Source: Rodentolepis nana (Eukaryota; Platyhelminthes; Cestoda; Cyclophyllidea; Hymenolepididae). Taken from it: 26,665 bases of DNA. Where the stretch lies: the NCBI GenBank assembly GCA_900617975.1, contig UZAE01000307.1:1-26665 (forward strand), given 5' to 3'. Below the pieces are notes generated by a model that was given only the letters and a program-made list of their open reading frames with translations, was not told the origin of the DNA and ran no database searches. The position numbers were made by a program, and so were the translations under genes. Of the stretch, positions 9,116 to 20,700 are shown piece after piece (position 1 is the first letter of the stretch; each line of letters opens with the position of its first letter).

Positions 9116-10618
9116 TGATTTTATTTCAATCTATTTTCCCACGAAGACGCTTTATCGCAACCTAATCCTCAGCACAAAGCACAATCCTTTTATCTGTAAC
9201 TGCAATTCTACTCCGTAAACAGTATCATATTCAAACAAAAATATCCCAAAATGTCTCCTTAGTTCATCAGTCTTCAAAAACTCAAAACCAGGCCTTTAGA
9301 AATCAATAAAATATATTCGCTCTGAAAATATAGATGGCTAAAATTTATACTTCTTTAGTTTTAAATTCAATTAGCCAGTTAGTAGCTAATAACAACAAAC
9401 AAACCTTATAGCTGAAAAGCATAGAATCCACTGTAGTTTTCACGGTTTTATATTCCGTCTGATTTTTCCGATAATAATAGCTTAATAGAGTAACCCCTAA
9501 TCCGCTTAAAAATCTCAAAATATGCGTACTTTGCCGCACTAACCCAGACTGAGACATATAACCCAATAAGATTAATAAGCAATTAGATCTAGAGCAGCAT
9601 ATTGTTCAAGCCATTGAAACACAAATGATTGATGGAAAAATATTTTCCCACATGCATTATCCGAATCTCATTTGCCTTTAAAAGTACGAGTGAGAGAGAA
9701 GGAAGGCATTATCGACCATAATCTGTTCATAAAGCTGCCCAACAATTTTCAAATCAACTCGAGTGCTAACAACCATTGATTAGGGCACAGAAGCAGAGCA
9801 TACCGTAGCAGATTTAATTTTAATACACAATCTATGACATGCTTATTGACCATAATTGAATAATATACTTACTGCTAGATGCACACTGGTGTGCGCATTA
9901 ATTCCTTGAACACTGGCCAAGTAGGCGTATTCATTGGTCCAGATCCTTTTTATTCTTTTACCTCTTTTCCTCCTATTTTCACAAATATCCGTTCTTCTAT
10001 AAACCACTACATGGTGAGTTCCGCGAAAATTAATTGAATCTCAACACAGATATTATCACTTGAAATTGTAGGGCGTTGCCTTCGAAGCATACCTTATGTA
10101 AAACTATCGAATACGTCAAAGAATTGTTTACGAGCTAAACTGTGACGAAATCATGTAAACTTTTACAGCATATATTCTTAAATCGTCCTTAAAATATCAC
10201 AGAAATTTCAACTGTTTGATGTTTTCGGATAGTCTGAGTGGAAACACAACTGAATCAACAACTCGATTAGTTAGAAGCTCTCTGCAGACATAACTTCAAA
10301 CAAGTAGTAAAATCTTTGCTTTACTAAACCCTGTAGCACGAAGAAGATTTTTTCGCAACTGAGTATCAAGAATGCTTGAATAACTTTACTGCATTAGTTT
10401 GAGCAGATAAACTTGCAAGAAAAAAGTACGAAAAATTCATACATGGAAATAAAACATGCACCTTAGTTATACTTAAACAGCAATTATTCCCTCTAAAAAC
10501 AGCAAAAAAATAAGTAAGCTTTGCTATCAGATTATAAAGAATTTAAGCTACAATCAACCAAAAGTAATTAAGTTCATGATTTTCATAATATTCATAACAC
10601 AATGAAATTTGTAAAAAG
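9116..10618. other. Convergent intergenic region, Shisa-like / HAGH
   Basis: The two flanking genes point at each other, so this holds both 3' UTRs. The sequence is AT-rich. One 73-codon open stretch on the minus strand (9345-9566) shows no recognisable domain and is treated as chance. A clear poly(A) signal for HAGH on the minus strand was not found close to its stop. No repeat or RNA gene was recognised. Confidence 0.6.
9305..9310 (+). terminator. Polyadenylation signal AATAAA, probably of the Shisa-like gene
   Basis: AATAAA 190 bases after the stop codon at 9113-9115, in the right strand and distance. No downstream GU-rich element was verified. Confidence 0.5.
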
Positions 10619-11605
10619 TTAAAACCTGTCTTTCATTTGACGAAGAACTCTCATAGCATCAACAGCATCAGTAGCTTGAACCCGCGACTGTAGACCCGGA
10701 TCTGCAACTCTCATGAAGGGATTTGTATCCAACTCTTCTCGAATGGTTCCAGGGACCGTAAATTTACCATCTTTTCTCATTTTAATTAAATCATTCAAAC
10801 GATTTAAAAGAGCATCGTTTTCACCGTCAACAGTCTTGGCGAATTCGAGATTTTTGACAGTATACTCATGACCACAATACACTTTTGTAGAATCGGGAAG
10901 ATTACCCAGGATTTCAATCAAAGCATGATACCTAATAAAAGGAGAACAATTTTACAAATAACGACGAAAATTCGAGATGAATTAGTGTAATATTACATTT
11001 GTTCAGCGGTTCCCTCGAAAAATCGACCACAACCACCAAGGAACAGTGTATCACCAGTAAAAACGAAACCAACTGATTGATCCGAAGTAGTGGCGTAGTA
11101 GCAAATGTGATCCTTCGTATGACAAGGAGTATGCAAACATGCAATAGTGATATCCTTTCCTAAGTTGATAGTCTTACCATGACTAACATGGTCAGTCACG
11201 GCTTCAACACTTCTACCACCTCCATAAACATGAACAGGAGAAGAGACAAGTTTTAATAACTCATTATTTCCCCCCGCATGGTCCCAATGATGGTGAGTTG
11301 TAAGGACACATGCCAATTTAAGATTATTTTCTTTCACTTCAGCCAATAATTTTTTTGGCTCCACTGGATCAACAGCGGCACATTCCTATAATTATACAAA
11401 AAAATGTAAAACATATTCGCTGGAAAATTATACAGTAAATGTAAGTTAAAACACTTACCTTTGTTTTTTCATCAACTAATAAATACATATAGTTATCAGA
11501 AAGTGCAGGAATGGTTAAAACATGCATTGCAAAAGACTTAATGCGTAAATAAACCAAGCTGAAGCTTCGCTGGAAAGGACGCGCGAAAGCTGTTTTGAAG
11601 AGCAT
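10619..11605 (-). CDS. HAGH: Hydroxyacylglutathione hydrolase (glyoxalase II), complete, three exons
   Basis: Exons on the minus strand are 11605-11459, 11385-10997 and 10931-10619, giving 282 aa; introns are 73 and 65 nt. The enzyme hydrolyses S-D-lactoylglutathione to D-lactate and glutathione, the second step of methylglyoxal detoxification. The metallo-beta-lactamase fold is plain. THHHWDHAGG (His80, His82, Asp84, His85), TPCHTKDH (His138), FTGDTLF (Asp161) and CGHEYT (His200) supply all metal ligands known for the family. The C-terminal glutathione-binding helical part (NPFMRV ... MRVLRQMKDRF) is complete. The first 26 residues (MLFKTAFARPFQRSFSLVYL ...) are basic and hydrophobic without acids, like a mitochondrial presequence. 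Met27 starts MHVLTIPALSDNYMYLLV, exactly where the cytosolic form of human HAGH begins, so two products from two starts are likely. The length is normal and no defect was seen. Confidence 0.95.
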
Positions 11606-12091
11606 TTGAAGCGTATTAACAAATAGTAGTCAGACATTTACTAGTTAGACCCAACAGATAGTCATCATATTGACCTAATCATGAAAAAGATATTTTTAAA
11701 AATTATTCGAAACAGTTTTAAATAAAATGCTCTCAGCATACATTGAATTATGATGAACGCGTTTATAGAAATTTTCAATATTCACTTTTAATACCTCAAG
11801 ATTTATAGCTTGAAAAAACTAAAACTGGTAATTTGCTTTACAGTTTCTAACTTAATGCTCAATGGCGTTCAGTGCTCTTTTCACTAATTATTAAAAGCAG
11901 ACGCTATTTAAAAATATTTTTAAAATATATTTATCCCATCAACATGCTTAATGATTCGACTTAAGACAATTATTGTTGTAATTAAAAAATTTACCTTTGG
12001 AATGAATGTGGGAATACTTCAGTTTTATATATTATTTTCTCTAGCGCCACTTTCAGTGTATTTACATTGCACGTATTCCTATTTTTGTGTC
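11606..12091. promoter_or_regulatory. Shared upstream region between HAGH (-) and TMCO1 (+)
   Basis: The start codons of the two genes are 486 bases apart in head-to-head orientation, so both promoters must lie in or overlap this interval. It is very AT-rich, with no recognised TATA, CCAAT or GC box at a convincing position. From 11951 the strand is open in the TMCO1 frame, so part of it could be translated as an N-terminal extension. Confidence 0.45.
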
Positions 12092-12951
12092 ATGTTGGAA
12101 GATACGCTTAGCATTATTTTTGTGGCCATTTTCACCGCTGTTCTTGGTGAAGGTAATAATGAAATCTAGTTTACGATTGATGTTCCTTGTTAAAATTCTT
12201 TCATTTTGTTTCTTCCATCCCTTATCATTCTAAGCATAACGTTTGCTTTTAGGAATTACATGGCTTCTTGTTTACCGGACGGATAAATACAAGAAACTCA
12301 CATCAGAAGTAGACAAGCACACGAAAAAGTGTTAGTTTTTGTTACCTTATTTCAATATTTCTTTATAGTGGAACGAAAGCGTGATACTACATCTGAAACT
12401 ATTCTGGATAAATCTGCTAAAAAGCGGTTGGGTAGGCACCTTTTAACTCCATTTATGCTTATTTCTCTAAATTTAAATTCAGAAAAACAAGAGGAACGTC
12501 TTAAAAATTTTACTCGGGATCTTCAAGCAGTTAAATTCAAGTCATTGTTTGCAACCGGCATAATTTTCACCTCTGTTTTGAGCGCTTGTAATTCTGTGTA
12601 AGGTTAAGCTTTTTGATTATTATAATTTTTATGTTTAAATATCGGTTTTAATGGTAATTTCATTGCAGCTTCGATGGTCGTGTTGTTTGCAAGCTTCCAT
12701 TTATTCCAATTTCCTGGTTCCAAAGCATGTCACACAGAAATCTTCACGGTAACGATTACACAGATTGCTCTTTCATTTTCCTCTATATTATCTGTACAAT
12801 GACTATCCGTCAGGTATGCATTTGTTGCACTTATATTCAAACATTTTTTGTCGTTGTTTTTTAACACAGTTTTTTTGTTCTTCAGAATATTCAAAAGATC
12901 CTTGGTTTCGCTCCTTCCCGTGCAGCCAGTGCTTATCCCTCAAATAACTAA
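12092..12951 (+). CDS. TMCO1: TMCO1, ER calcium-load-activated channel / translocon factor, six exons
   Basis: Exons 12092-12152, 12253-12330, 12369-12431, 12483-12597, 12669-12813 and 12886-12951 give 175 aa (human core form 188). TMCO1 is an ER membrane protein of the EMC3/Oxa1-like group. It leaks calcium from an overfilled ER and works with the ribosome-translocon in inserting multi-pass proteins (known of the family). Visible: first membrane segment DTLSIIFVAIFTAVLGEG; a charged coiled coil TDKYKKL ... ERKRDTT ... KQEERLKNFTRDL (about 30-85); second segment SLFATGIIFTSVLSACNSVF (88-107); FDGRVVCKLPFIPISW; the MSHRNLHGNDYTDCSFIFLY loop and third segment; then TIRQNIQKILGFAPSRAA. The usual Gly/Pro-rich C-terminal tail is missing and the protein stops at SAYPSNN. 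Introns are 38-100 nt. The start was chosen by alignment to the family; the frame is also open upstream with ATGs at 11951 and 12002. Confidence 0.95.
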
Positions 12952-13642
12952 TTTATATTTCTAGTTGTTGGTTAGTATATTTTCAAAAACTATGTGTACA
13001 TGTTTGATCATAAAAGGTATTGTAAAATGCTTTTTGATTTGTGGTTTTGTGGTCTTTAAATTCCCGGCTTGTTTTCCAGGTTGTGTAGCGCAGGTACTCT
13101 GGCTGTCTTTCACAATAAAATAGGCTCTTTTGTTCTTTGAAACGATCACTCTTCTATGTGCTCTGTATCTCACTGACGCTCTTTTTTTCATTCAATTCTT
13201 TTAGATATTTTATCAAAAAACTTCTATTTGAATAAAATTATTCTTTTCGGTTGAGCAATTTACTTCTACTCACGTTGTTACAAATTTTTATATTGGACTA
13301 TTACTACCAGGTTAAGAATCACTTCTTTCGTTTCCATTGATGTCTATCGAGTTTCCATATCTTATTATGCCGACGTGTATATTAATGTTGACTTATTGGA
13401 AATGGCACTTATTGATTCTTATCAATAAGAGTTGGAAAATGACGAATTTCTAGTTAGGTCAGTCTTAAGATGTGGCACGCAAGTATTCGAATTTGCGCGC
13501 TTGATTTGTTGACTGTCATCAAACAATCGATCAACTCTCTCGTTAACAAATTTCTATTCTGTGCATATGCTCGATACTTTAGTTACCTCTCCTTCTTAAC
13601 CACGTGGTCCTACTTAACTCCTGGGCTTCGTATTTTGGAAAT
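12952..13642. other. TMCO1 3' UTR and intergenic region
   Basis: Apart from the poly(A) signals no feature is supported. Short open stretches at 12961-13191 (-) and 13470-13673 (+) have no domain; the latter runs into the repeat that follows. Confidence 0.55.
13114..13119 (+). terminator. Polyadenylation signal AATAAA, possibly of TMCO1
   Basis: AATAAA in cacaataaaatagg, about 165 bases after the TMCO1 stop (12949-12951). A second AATAAA lies near 13230, so the site actually used is uncertain. Confidence 0.4.
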
Positions 13643-13720
13643 ATTTATCTATTTCAAATGGCAGGCTTTATGATATTTATCATTAGCCCTTAAACTTTGA
13701 CTTCAGCTTCCCCCAAGGTT

Positions 13721-13742
13721 GGGGGGGGGGGGGGGGGGGGGG
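13721..13742 (+). repeat. Run of 22 G (C on the LINE strand)
   Basis: Sits in the 3' UTR of LINE copy B, at the place where copy A (210-219) has ten C. The same homopolymer has expanded here. It is a likely site of sequencing or assembly length error. Confidence 0.85.
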
Positions 13743-13760
13743 TACATATATAGCAGTTCA

Positions 13761-14078
13761 TTAGCTGTCTTCTTGCTTCCCAGTATCCTGGCTTTCCGTC
13801 GTTGTCTTCAGGGCTGGACACCGAATCAGGTGGGTCTTCTCCATTTCCTCCTGTAGGTTACATGGGGGGGGGCATGTGGGTTGAGTGCATGCTCCCAATC
13901 TGTGAAGGTGTTTTGCCAAGCAATCGTGTCTGGTACGTAGTCTAAACTCAGCAACGGCTTCGATTCTTGGCCAGTCGGGTATGTCGGAGAGTGCCACTGT
14001 CCACTGTTTCTCCTTTGTTCGAACTTTAAGTTCGTTGCACCTTGAGGTCTGGAAATATGTGTGTGGTCTTGAGGAATT
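13761..14078 (-). pseudogene. LINE polyprotein C-terminus, frameshifted copy
   Basis: The open minus-strand frame reads NELKVRTKEKQWTVALSDIP, then DWPRIEAVAEFRLRTRHDCL, then the Cys-rich part. Compared with copy A, the CPLC knuckle has become CPPPC by expansion of a C run (13866-13874 on the + strand as G). The end reads ESQDTGKQEDS instead of ESQRYWEARRQ, because of a one-base difference near the C-terminus. The zinc-knuckle spacing is broken and the frame shifted, so this copy is dead. Confidence 0.75.
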
Positions 14079-14085
14079 TTATTAG

Positions 14086-14751
14086 GTCAAATTGTGATTC
14101 TTTGTTCTGACTCGCAAGATAGCCTTGTGGTACTTACCATTTATTATTTTGCCCACCAACTCAACAAAAGACTATTTTCGTATTGAAAGTGCGATTTGAA
14201 TATAGTTACACAATTAATTTCATGGTACCTTATGGGTTCAATTCTGTTGGCTATTAGCTTCCAAGATAATGTAAAGTGCGATTGCACTGCTCCTCCCTTT
14301 CTGGATAACAATTAGCTAAAATCTGTTTTTTTAAAAATTTACTAGCTATCCTCATCCCAAAACACCCAAATTACGTGTTGGTTTCACTATGTAATAAAAT
14401 CGTGAGCTATAACACCGAGAGATTGCAATCTCAGGACGAAATTTTGTTGTGTAATTAGTCTGAGCTTATGTAAAGGTTGTCATTCATGCTTTGTTAGTTG
14501 CTCTATCTTTTAGTATCTTTGAATTATGCTCTAGCTATGCCATTTTAAGCTTCTTTAAAAAAAGGTTTCCTTAAAATGCAACAAAATTTTCATCTTACTT
14601 CAGAGAAATAAAGGTGAAACATTCAAAACCGGTAGAGTTGATAGAGGCTGGAACATAAGTGAATGGAAGATTTGATAGGTGCATGAGTATATAGACTGAA
14701 ATGTATGAAAGACTGTTCAATTCGATAGGAGGGGGAGGTGGGGCGTTGCGT
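14086..14751. other. Region between LINE fragment and the last EVI5-type exon
   Basis: Should contain the 3' UTR of the minus-strand gene. A minus-strand AATAAA (TTTATT on +) lies near 14150, about 600 bases past the stop; this is a candidate only. No coding sequence was recognised; a 65-codon minus-strand stretch (14595-14792) is low-complexity and overlaps the real exon in another frame. Confidence 0.5.
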
Positions 14752-17700
14752 TTATACCTCTCCCACTTGCTTTGAGGCGCTCTCTTGGACATAAATACTG
14801 GTGATCAAGGGGTCATCCGGTATGATACAGAGGTCTTCCAGTGGACCGATGGAATCCGTCATGATTGCCGGTGGAAAATCCTTCCACATAGAGGAGAAAC
14901 GCTCGCTTCCAACAGTCATAGATGGAACTCTGGCAGATGGATGTCTGCGAACTTCAGCGGGTGTTGGGGCAGCAGAAGAAGCAGCACTCAACAGTGGAGA
15001 TCCGTCAATATTTCCCCTTGGAGGTGGGCCTTGGAGGGTAATGGATGCGTTTTCTACATCGTGAAGGCAATCCAATTCCGAGAAGTGCTGCCGAAGTTCG
15101 GCTATCTGGGAGGACAGCTCGATTTCCCGGATTCGCCACAAAATTGCGTCGGATTTGCGCTAAAAATGTGAATAAGACTTAGTAAACATTCAGATCAACT
15201 TAGACAACCATTATGTGGAGAGGAGTAGTATCATGGGCACTCGAATTCTGTATTCCAATTTATTGCCCAGATTTCATTAGTGGCATTGGCTTCCGCAAAC
15301 TGTAAGCAGATCGATCAACACCGAGCTCTTATCATCTAACCTCGTGTGGGAGTGTTCCAATAATTACGTAGTCTTTATCGTATTTGGATATCTTCAATTC
15401 ATGCGTACTGTAGCAGTACATCAATTCATCCACTGGGGTCATTAGTCCTTCATGGACAACGGGATTGGGTAGATTAGACTAGAGTAAGATACAAGAAAAT
15501 CTATGTCGATACTGATTTTAGCCCAACTGAAATGTTTTTTTGAATCGGGTCCAATCAGGATCGAGGAACTAGTGGAACAGGGTCCTGGAAAACAATTGAC
15601 ACCTCCCGTATGACTGCTGGCAAGGGAAGAAGTGGGTCTTGTATGGCTGGACGATTATGGATATATTGAGCATGACCTTGGGAGCCAGTTCAGTAAACTT
15701 GAACAATGGGGAATTACACAGTAAACTATGAGAGTAACCCATAAACACTGATCTCCCAGCGTTAAAATAAGGAGAATTAAATTAATGTGTGATATGGGAT
15801 GATCTGATTTCATTGCTAACTTATTGACTTTCTCTTTTATTGAATCCAACTGGATCCATAATTAAAAGTTGTAATAAATGTTATCTTTCAGCAGATACTT
15901 ACGGATACGTAACTGGTCTTTTTGTATGAGGGTACTGGCAATGAAGGAATCCTTTGTTGATCTGGTCACAGATTTCAATGCGTCAGAGGTCAATAACAGA
16001 CTAAAGTCATCCATTACAGGAGGCTTAATGTGATTCAACGTCACGTCAATAGATCAGTAACGTACTAAAAATGTGCGTCTAGCTTTCTGATATTCATAGA
16101 TATCTGGAAAAAGCATTCTTTAACTTCCCAACTTGAGGAGGTATTAAACTTTTTTAGAAGTGAGGGGCTCCAGATATTATCTCGAATAGATGAATTGGGT
16201 GACCCAGTGAGAACGATTTTGATATAACGAGGAGGCAATCATAATTAATTAGAAAGCGTTCTATTCTTCAGACTAAATCAATGGTGTAGATGGAACTAAG
16301 TGGATAGAATTGGATCGTAAATATCTGAGTTGATCTTAGTAATCATTTAACGGTCTTACACTAATTAATTGAATAAATTTGGAGGTAATTTCAAGAAAAG
16401 GAAGGTGGGGGGGAGGGGGGAGGGGTGGCAAAGTACCTTGGTTTCCAGGTCAGCGCATCGACACTCTGCCTCCTTGAGTTCAGCTCGAAGAGCTGCTTCT
16501 CGAAGAACGCTTCTCTCCACTTTCTCTTTGAGATCAACCATTAATTCCTCACGTCGCATTGCTTTGCGTTCAGCTATATCAATCTGAGAATTGAGCTCAT
16601 TTACCTAGTAGAAAAGAATGAGAAACCATTAAAAGGTTGAATTACTACAGGTAGTGGAATCTGCACAATTTTGTCGATAGTATGTCATTAGCGAAAATAT
16701 CCATGCTATTAGCCAAGAATAATTTTTTTCTTAGAATTCGAAAAGTTCACTTTTTCTTTTCTATGCTTTCAGTTTATGTTCACTTGGTCAATACACCGGT
16801 AAAAAGCGCTTGATTCTCATCAGCCTTAAAGACCAATAGAAATGAGTGATTAAAATAGGAGCTAGAAGGAAGTTATACACAGAAGAAGCGTCCTCTTGCA
16901 AAATGCTCACAAACAATAGTGCCAATGATTTGTTGGGCTGAGGGTGACAGAAACGCGGGGGAGAAAGTAGGATATTTACAAAATAATCATGCATTAAACC
17001 AAATTCTCTCCGATTTGAGGTCGAAATCCCTTGCCTTTTTTCTTCTTCAAGATGCTTCGCTGATAGCGTTCCAGGTGACTTCAAAAACCGTTTTCTTCTA
17101 TTATGAAATAGATGTACACTTTTGAATAACATTTTCCTTGAGACTCATAGTTAAAAGAAATGCGAACTACCTGTTTGCCAGTGCGTACAGAATTTGATTT
17201 TTACTAAAAAAAATCGAAAATTTCGATGAACTATAAAACTGCAATAAGCAAAGATGAAATAGCTATTTAATGACTAAAATGGGCGTGCTCTCAAACTCAG
17301 AGAGGTTGGAACTAATTAGAATGAAATCATGTAAGTGCTTTAAAGGTAGGTTCTGCTTCAAAGCCATCCAAGGCGATGACCCCGCTATTTAACACATCTT
17401 AACAGATATGCTGATTATAAGAACAATTAGTAGTAGATAGTTGATTTATTTTTCCTTGGACAAAAGCTGTTTCGCCATAAATTTGGGAGATTGATCCAAC
17501 TTGTTTTTTTCCGAGATCTTCAGAAGCGCTTGGAATGACGATGGGGCCACTAATTGTTCTGGGTCATCTGAGCTTTCGCAGTTAAATCACCGCGGGCTCT
17601 ACTTTCTCTTTAGATGATAAAATTACATTCAGGAGATAAAAATTTTGTGATTGGATAATTAGAATTGGACACCTTATGGCATGGGATGTCCTCTTTTCCT

Positions 17701-20700
17701 ACTATCAACGAATTGCTCAAACTAACCATCAAGATTTTGATGAGAATGTGAAATACTTCGACTATGAAAAGGTCCTCAAAATGAGCGGAAGACAATCGGG
17801 TGATATTTATGAACTGGCTAATACCTGGCGAAAGCTGTAAATACTAGTACTGGTTTTAATAGACTTAAAAATGACAGTCTTAAACCACCTTGAAGTTGAA
17901 ACCACTGCCTGAATGAAACCGGTAAGAATAAGACTGATTTGTGAGCACATAGAAGGATCCTGAGAAGGAATGAGTGTACCCGATTACCTGGCATCTCCTG
18001 CAATCATTTCTAATACTGTTCTTTCAAGTAGAAAAAAGGGTTTATCGAAACCGATTTCCACGGGTTGCTTGTATTTATCACCCATCAGTTTCGATCACTT
18101 TGGCCAGCAAGCGAGTGTGAGTTTATCTCGAGTGTATTTACATTGACCGGGATATTTTGAAGACTTACGTGGCAAATTAAAAATGTCCAGTGGTCAGAGG
18201 CAATGCCAGGATGAACTACTGACGGAACACGGTAGGCTTGGGGACGAATTGTCCGCAGTGCGCGTAAGAGTCGTTATTTTCAAGACATTTCTGACTTTTA
18301 TGGGCGTAGATTCATGACAGAATCGGCTCCTCAAACAGGAGGTATAATAGGAAGTCTCACAAGAAAATGCTGGAAGTATGGAAGTATTAGCAACCGTGGT
18401 AGTGGATGCACTGGAAACACTAGGTGACATCTAAGTCACTTGTTTGGCCGAAAGTACCTTTATTTCTGCGAATAAGATCTCAAACTTGCACAAAGAACTG
18501 CGAAATCCACCGTTTGTTGGGAAATAATGGACATTTTAGCGCGCTCTCACACTAGCCTCTATAGAAACCGCAAATCCCTAAAACCCAAACAAAACCAAGC
18601 GAATGCCTTCAAGACCGAATTTACCTTACTATTACCCTAGGCAACGTCTTATAATTTAACACATTTTGACAACTATGTTAAACTTGAGCAAACTTTTTAA
18701 TGGATTGCAAGGGGTACTTTCTTCTTGGTCAAAATTTATTTACTTACACCCGACAAATTTCGCATCTTCTCTCCTTTGGAATGAGAACACTTGAGTATGA
18801 GTCCATTCCAGTATTAGTAAACTTTGCCTGTTGGTCTATCTGAACATTTGGAACCGGAGTGATGTACTCAAACTCGACCTAGTCAAGAGGTGTACCACCT
18901 GGTTTATTGCGTGCACTTCACAATGAGAAGCACCTACATTGTATATTATTCATCTTACGATAATTTATCATTGAGTTCGCTTATTAAGAACCAAAAACGT
19001 TAGTCACTGGATTATTTAATGACTGGAATATTTAAAATGTTTGGTATTTGTAGTCTCGGTAAGTTAGTTGTAACCCACCCAAGTGAAAGAGGATTGAAAG
19101 AAAGTTGAATAAAGAGTACGGCATTACCTTCTGCTGCAGTTCAGCAATCTGACAACTGAGCTTTGTCTCCAGTAAACGATCCGATAGGTGTTGGGCATTA
19201 TCAGCAACAGAAGCAACCGTTGTCTTCCCTCGCAATTTGGATTGAATTAGACCTGCACTCGCCCTAAGAAATCCGCTCGATTGGGATGCTCCAGAACTTT
19301 CCACCTTTACCACGACGCCACTTCCAGAAGTCAGAGCAAGATGATTCTCCCAGAGGGTTTGAATTTCTTCCACTCGATCTCGTAGCTCCTTCTGCTTCAG
19401 TAGACCCTCAGCTTCACGAAGTTTCACTTTCATCAACTCACTATGGAGTACCTCAATCTGCTCTTCTGGTTCACGCTTGGCTAACTCAAGTTTCTGTTAA
19501 AGTAGAGAGATAATTGAACACATGACGTAAATTAAAGTTAGTGCAAGTTGTTGCTAGTTTCTTGAGGTCAACTCTTTATCTGTATTTGCTATTGTAACTG
19601 CTGACACGCAACAGGTATTAGTACAATCCCTCAGTTTTATCTTAATTAATGCCTATTAATCTTCTAGTTTTCTAAAAATATAAAAATAAGAGGTCAAGAA
19701 GGTATTAAAGCCCTTTAAAATTGAGCTTGTAAACTTAGATTCTATATTCCAGCATCAACTTTGGGCACTTTGCTCGTAGATTGCAGTCCAGTATTGACCT
19801 AATGTATACTTCCGTTGAATCAATCAAGTCAGGAAATTAGGACAAAGATCGGGGAGTTCTAGCGTTAGAGAGTCAAGTTTTGGCTTTCGCAAACGCAACC
19901 TTTTAAACTTAGAACTGGATTCAGATGAAGCAAAAACAAACATTTGGCTTGGTCGAATAATAAATTACTTGTTGCATTTTATTACCGAATGTAAGATCCA
20001 TTTAGAACTAGAGAGACAACCTACCTCTTCGAGAGTCTGAATCCTTTCCTTCGCATCTCGAAGAGCAGAGTGGCACTCAGATTCCCTAACTCGAAGGTGA
20101 ACAAGATCCGTCTCGAGTTGATGGATTGTATCAACAAGAAGACGCTCATCGCAACTTCTACCAATGGACACCGGGGAGAAAGAGGTTGAAATAGACGTCC
20201 ATGATTCAGCTCCAGACGTACTAGCTGCTCCTGTTGTGGTTGCTGTGATTGGTTCCGATTCCCTTATTTGCCTATTCAAATTTCGTGGCGAGGCTGTTGG
20301 AGTCTAGTTGTTTTAGTAAGAAACAAATTGTTAAAGCCTGCGATGAATGACTCAAATATCCATCTCACTATGTTTTATGCATGCGCCTTATACATTAGAG
20401 TCCTGACAGGTCATATCGCACCATCGTAGAAAGTAAGTCTCATAGAGCTTGTACCACTTGACAGTGTAGGCATGATCCTAACGTTAATAAAACAATTTGC
20501 ATGACCCTAGACCTTACGAGTAGGATTACACTATGATTACCTGTTCATTAATAATTCTACTTCTAATATCAAGAACTCACTTCTTGACCTGGGGAAATTA
20601 TGCGATGAAGAAAGCAGAAGCTTTGCAATTGAAGCAGCTCTAGTAATGGTTTCTCTAATCGCAAATTAATGACTCGAACATTCGCAAATGGCAGATATCC

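Larger units (their letters stand above)
13643..14085 (-). mobile_element. LINE 3' fragment, copy B (decayed)
   Basis: Reverse complement of the same element as at 1-300. It has the tail and 3' UTR (13643-13720: catttgaaatagataaat, aagggctaatgataaatatc), a homopolymer block and the coding end. It extends further 5' than copy A, to about 14078, where stop codons appear in the frame; copy A is cut by the window edge. The 3' end lies towards lower coordinates, so it runs antisense to TMCO1 and in the same direction as the EVI5-type gene. Flanking duplications were not found. Confidence 0.8.

Noticed and set aside
9345..9566. 73-codon minus-strand open stretch with a hydrophobic part
   Set aside because: In a convergent intergenic region, no recognisable family; length is within chance in AT-rich DNA.
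10932..11144. Minus-strand frame overlapping HAGH exon 2
   Set aside because: Out of frame with the metal-binding motifs; the spliced HAGH model explains the region fully.
14785..15171. 128-codon + strand frame opposite the last EVI5-like exon
   Set aside because: Mirror of a real coding exon; the minus strand has splice sites and coiled-coil sequence matching EVI5.
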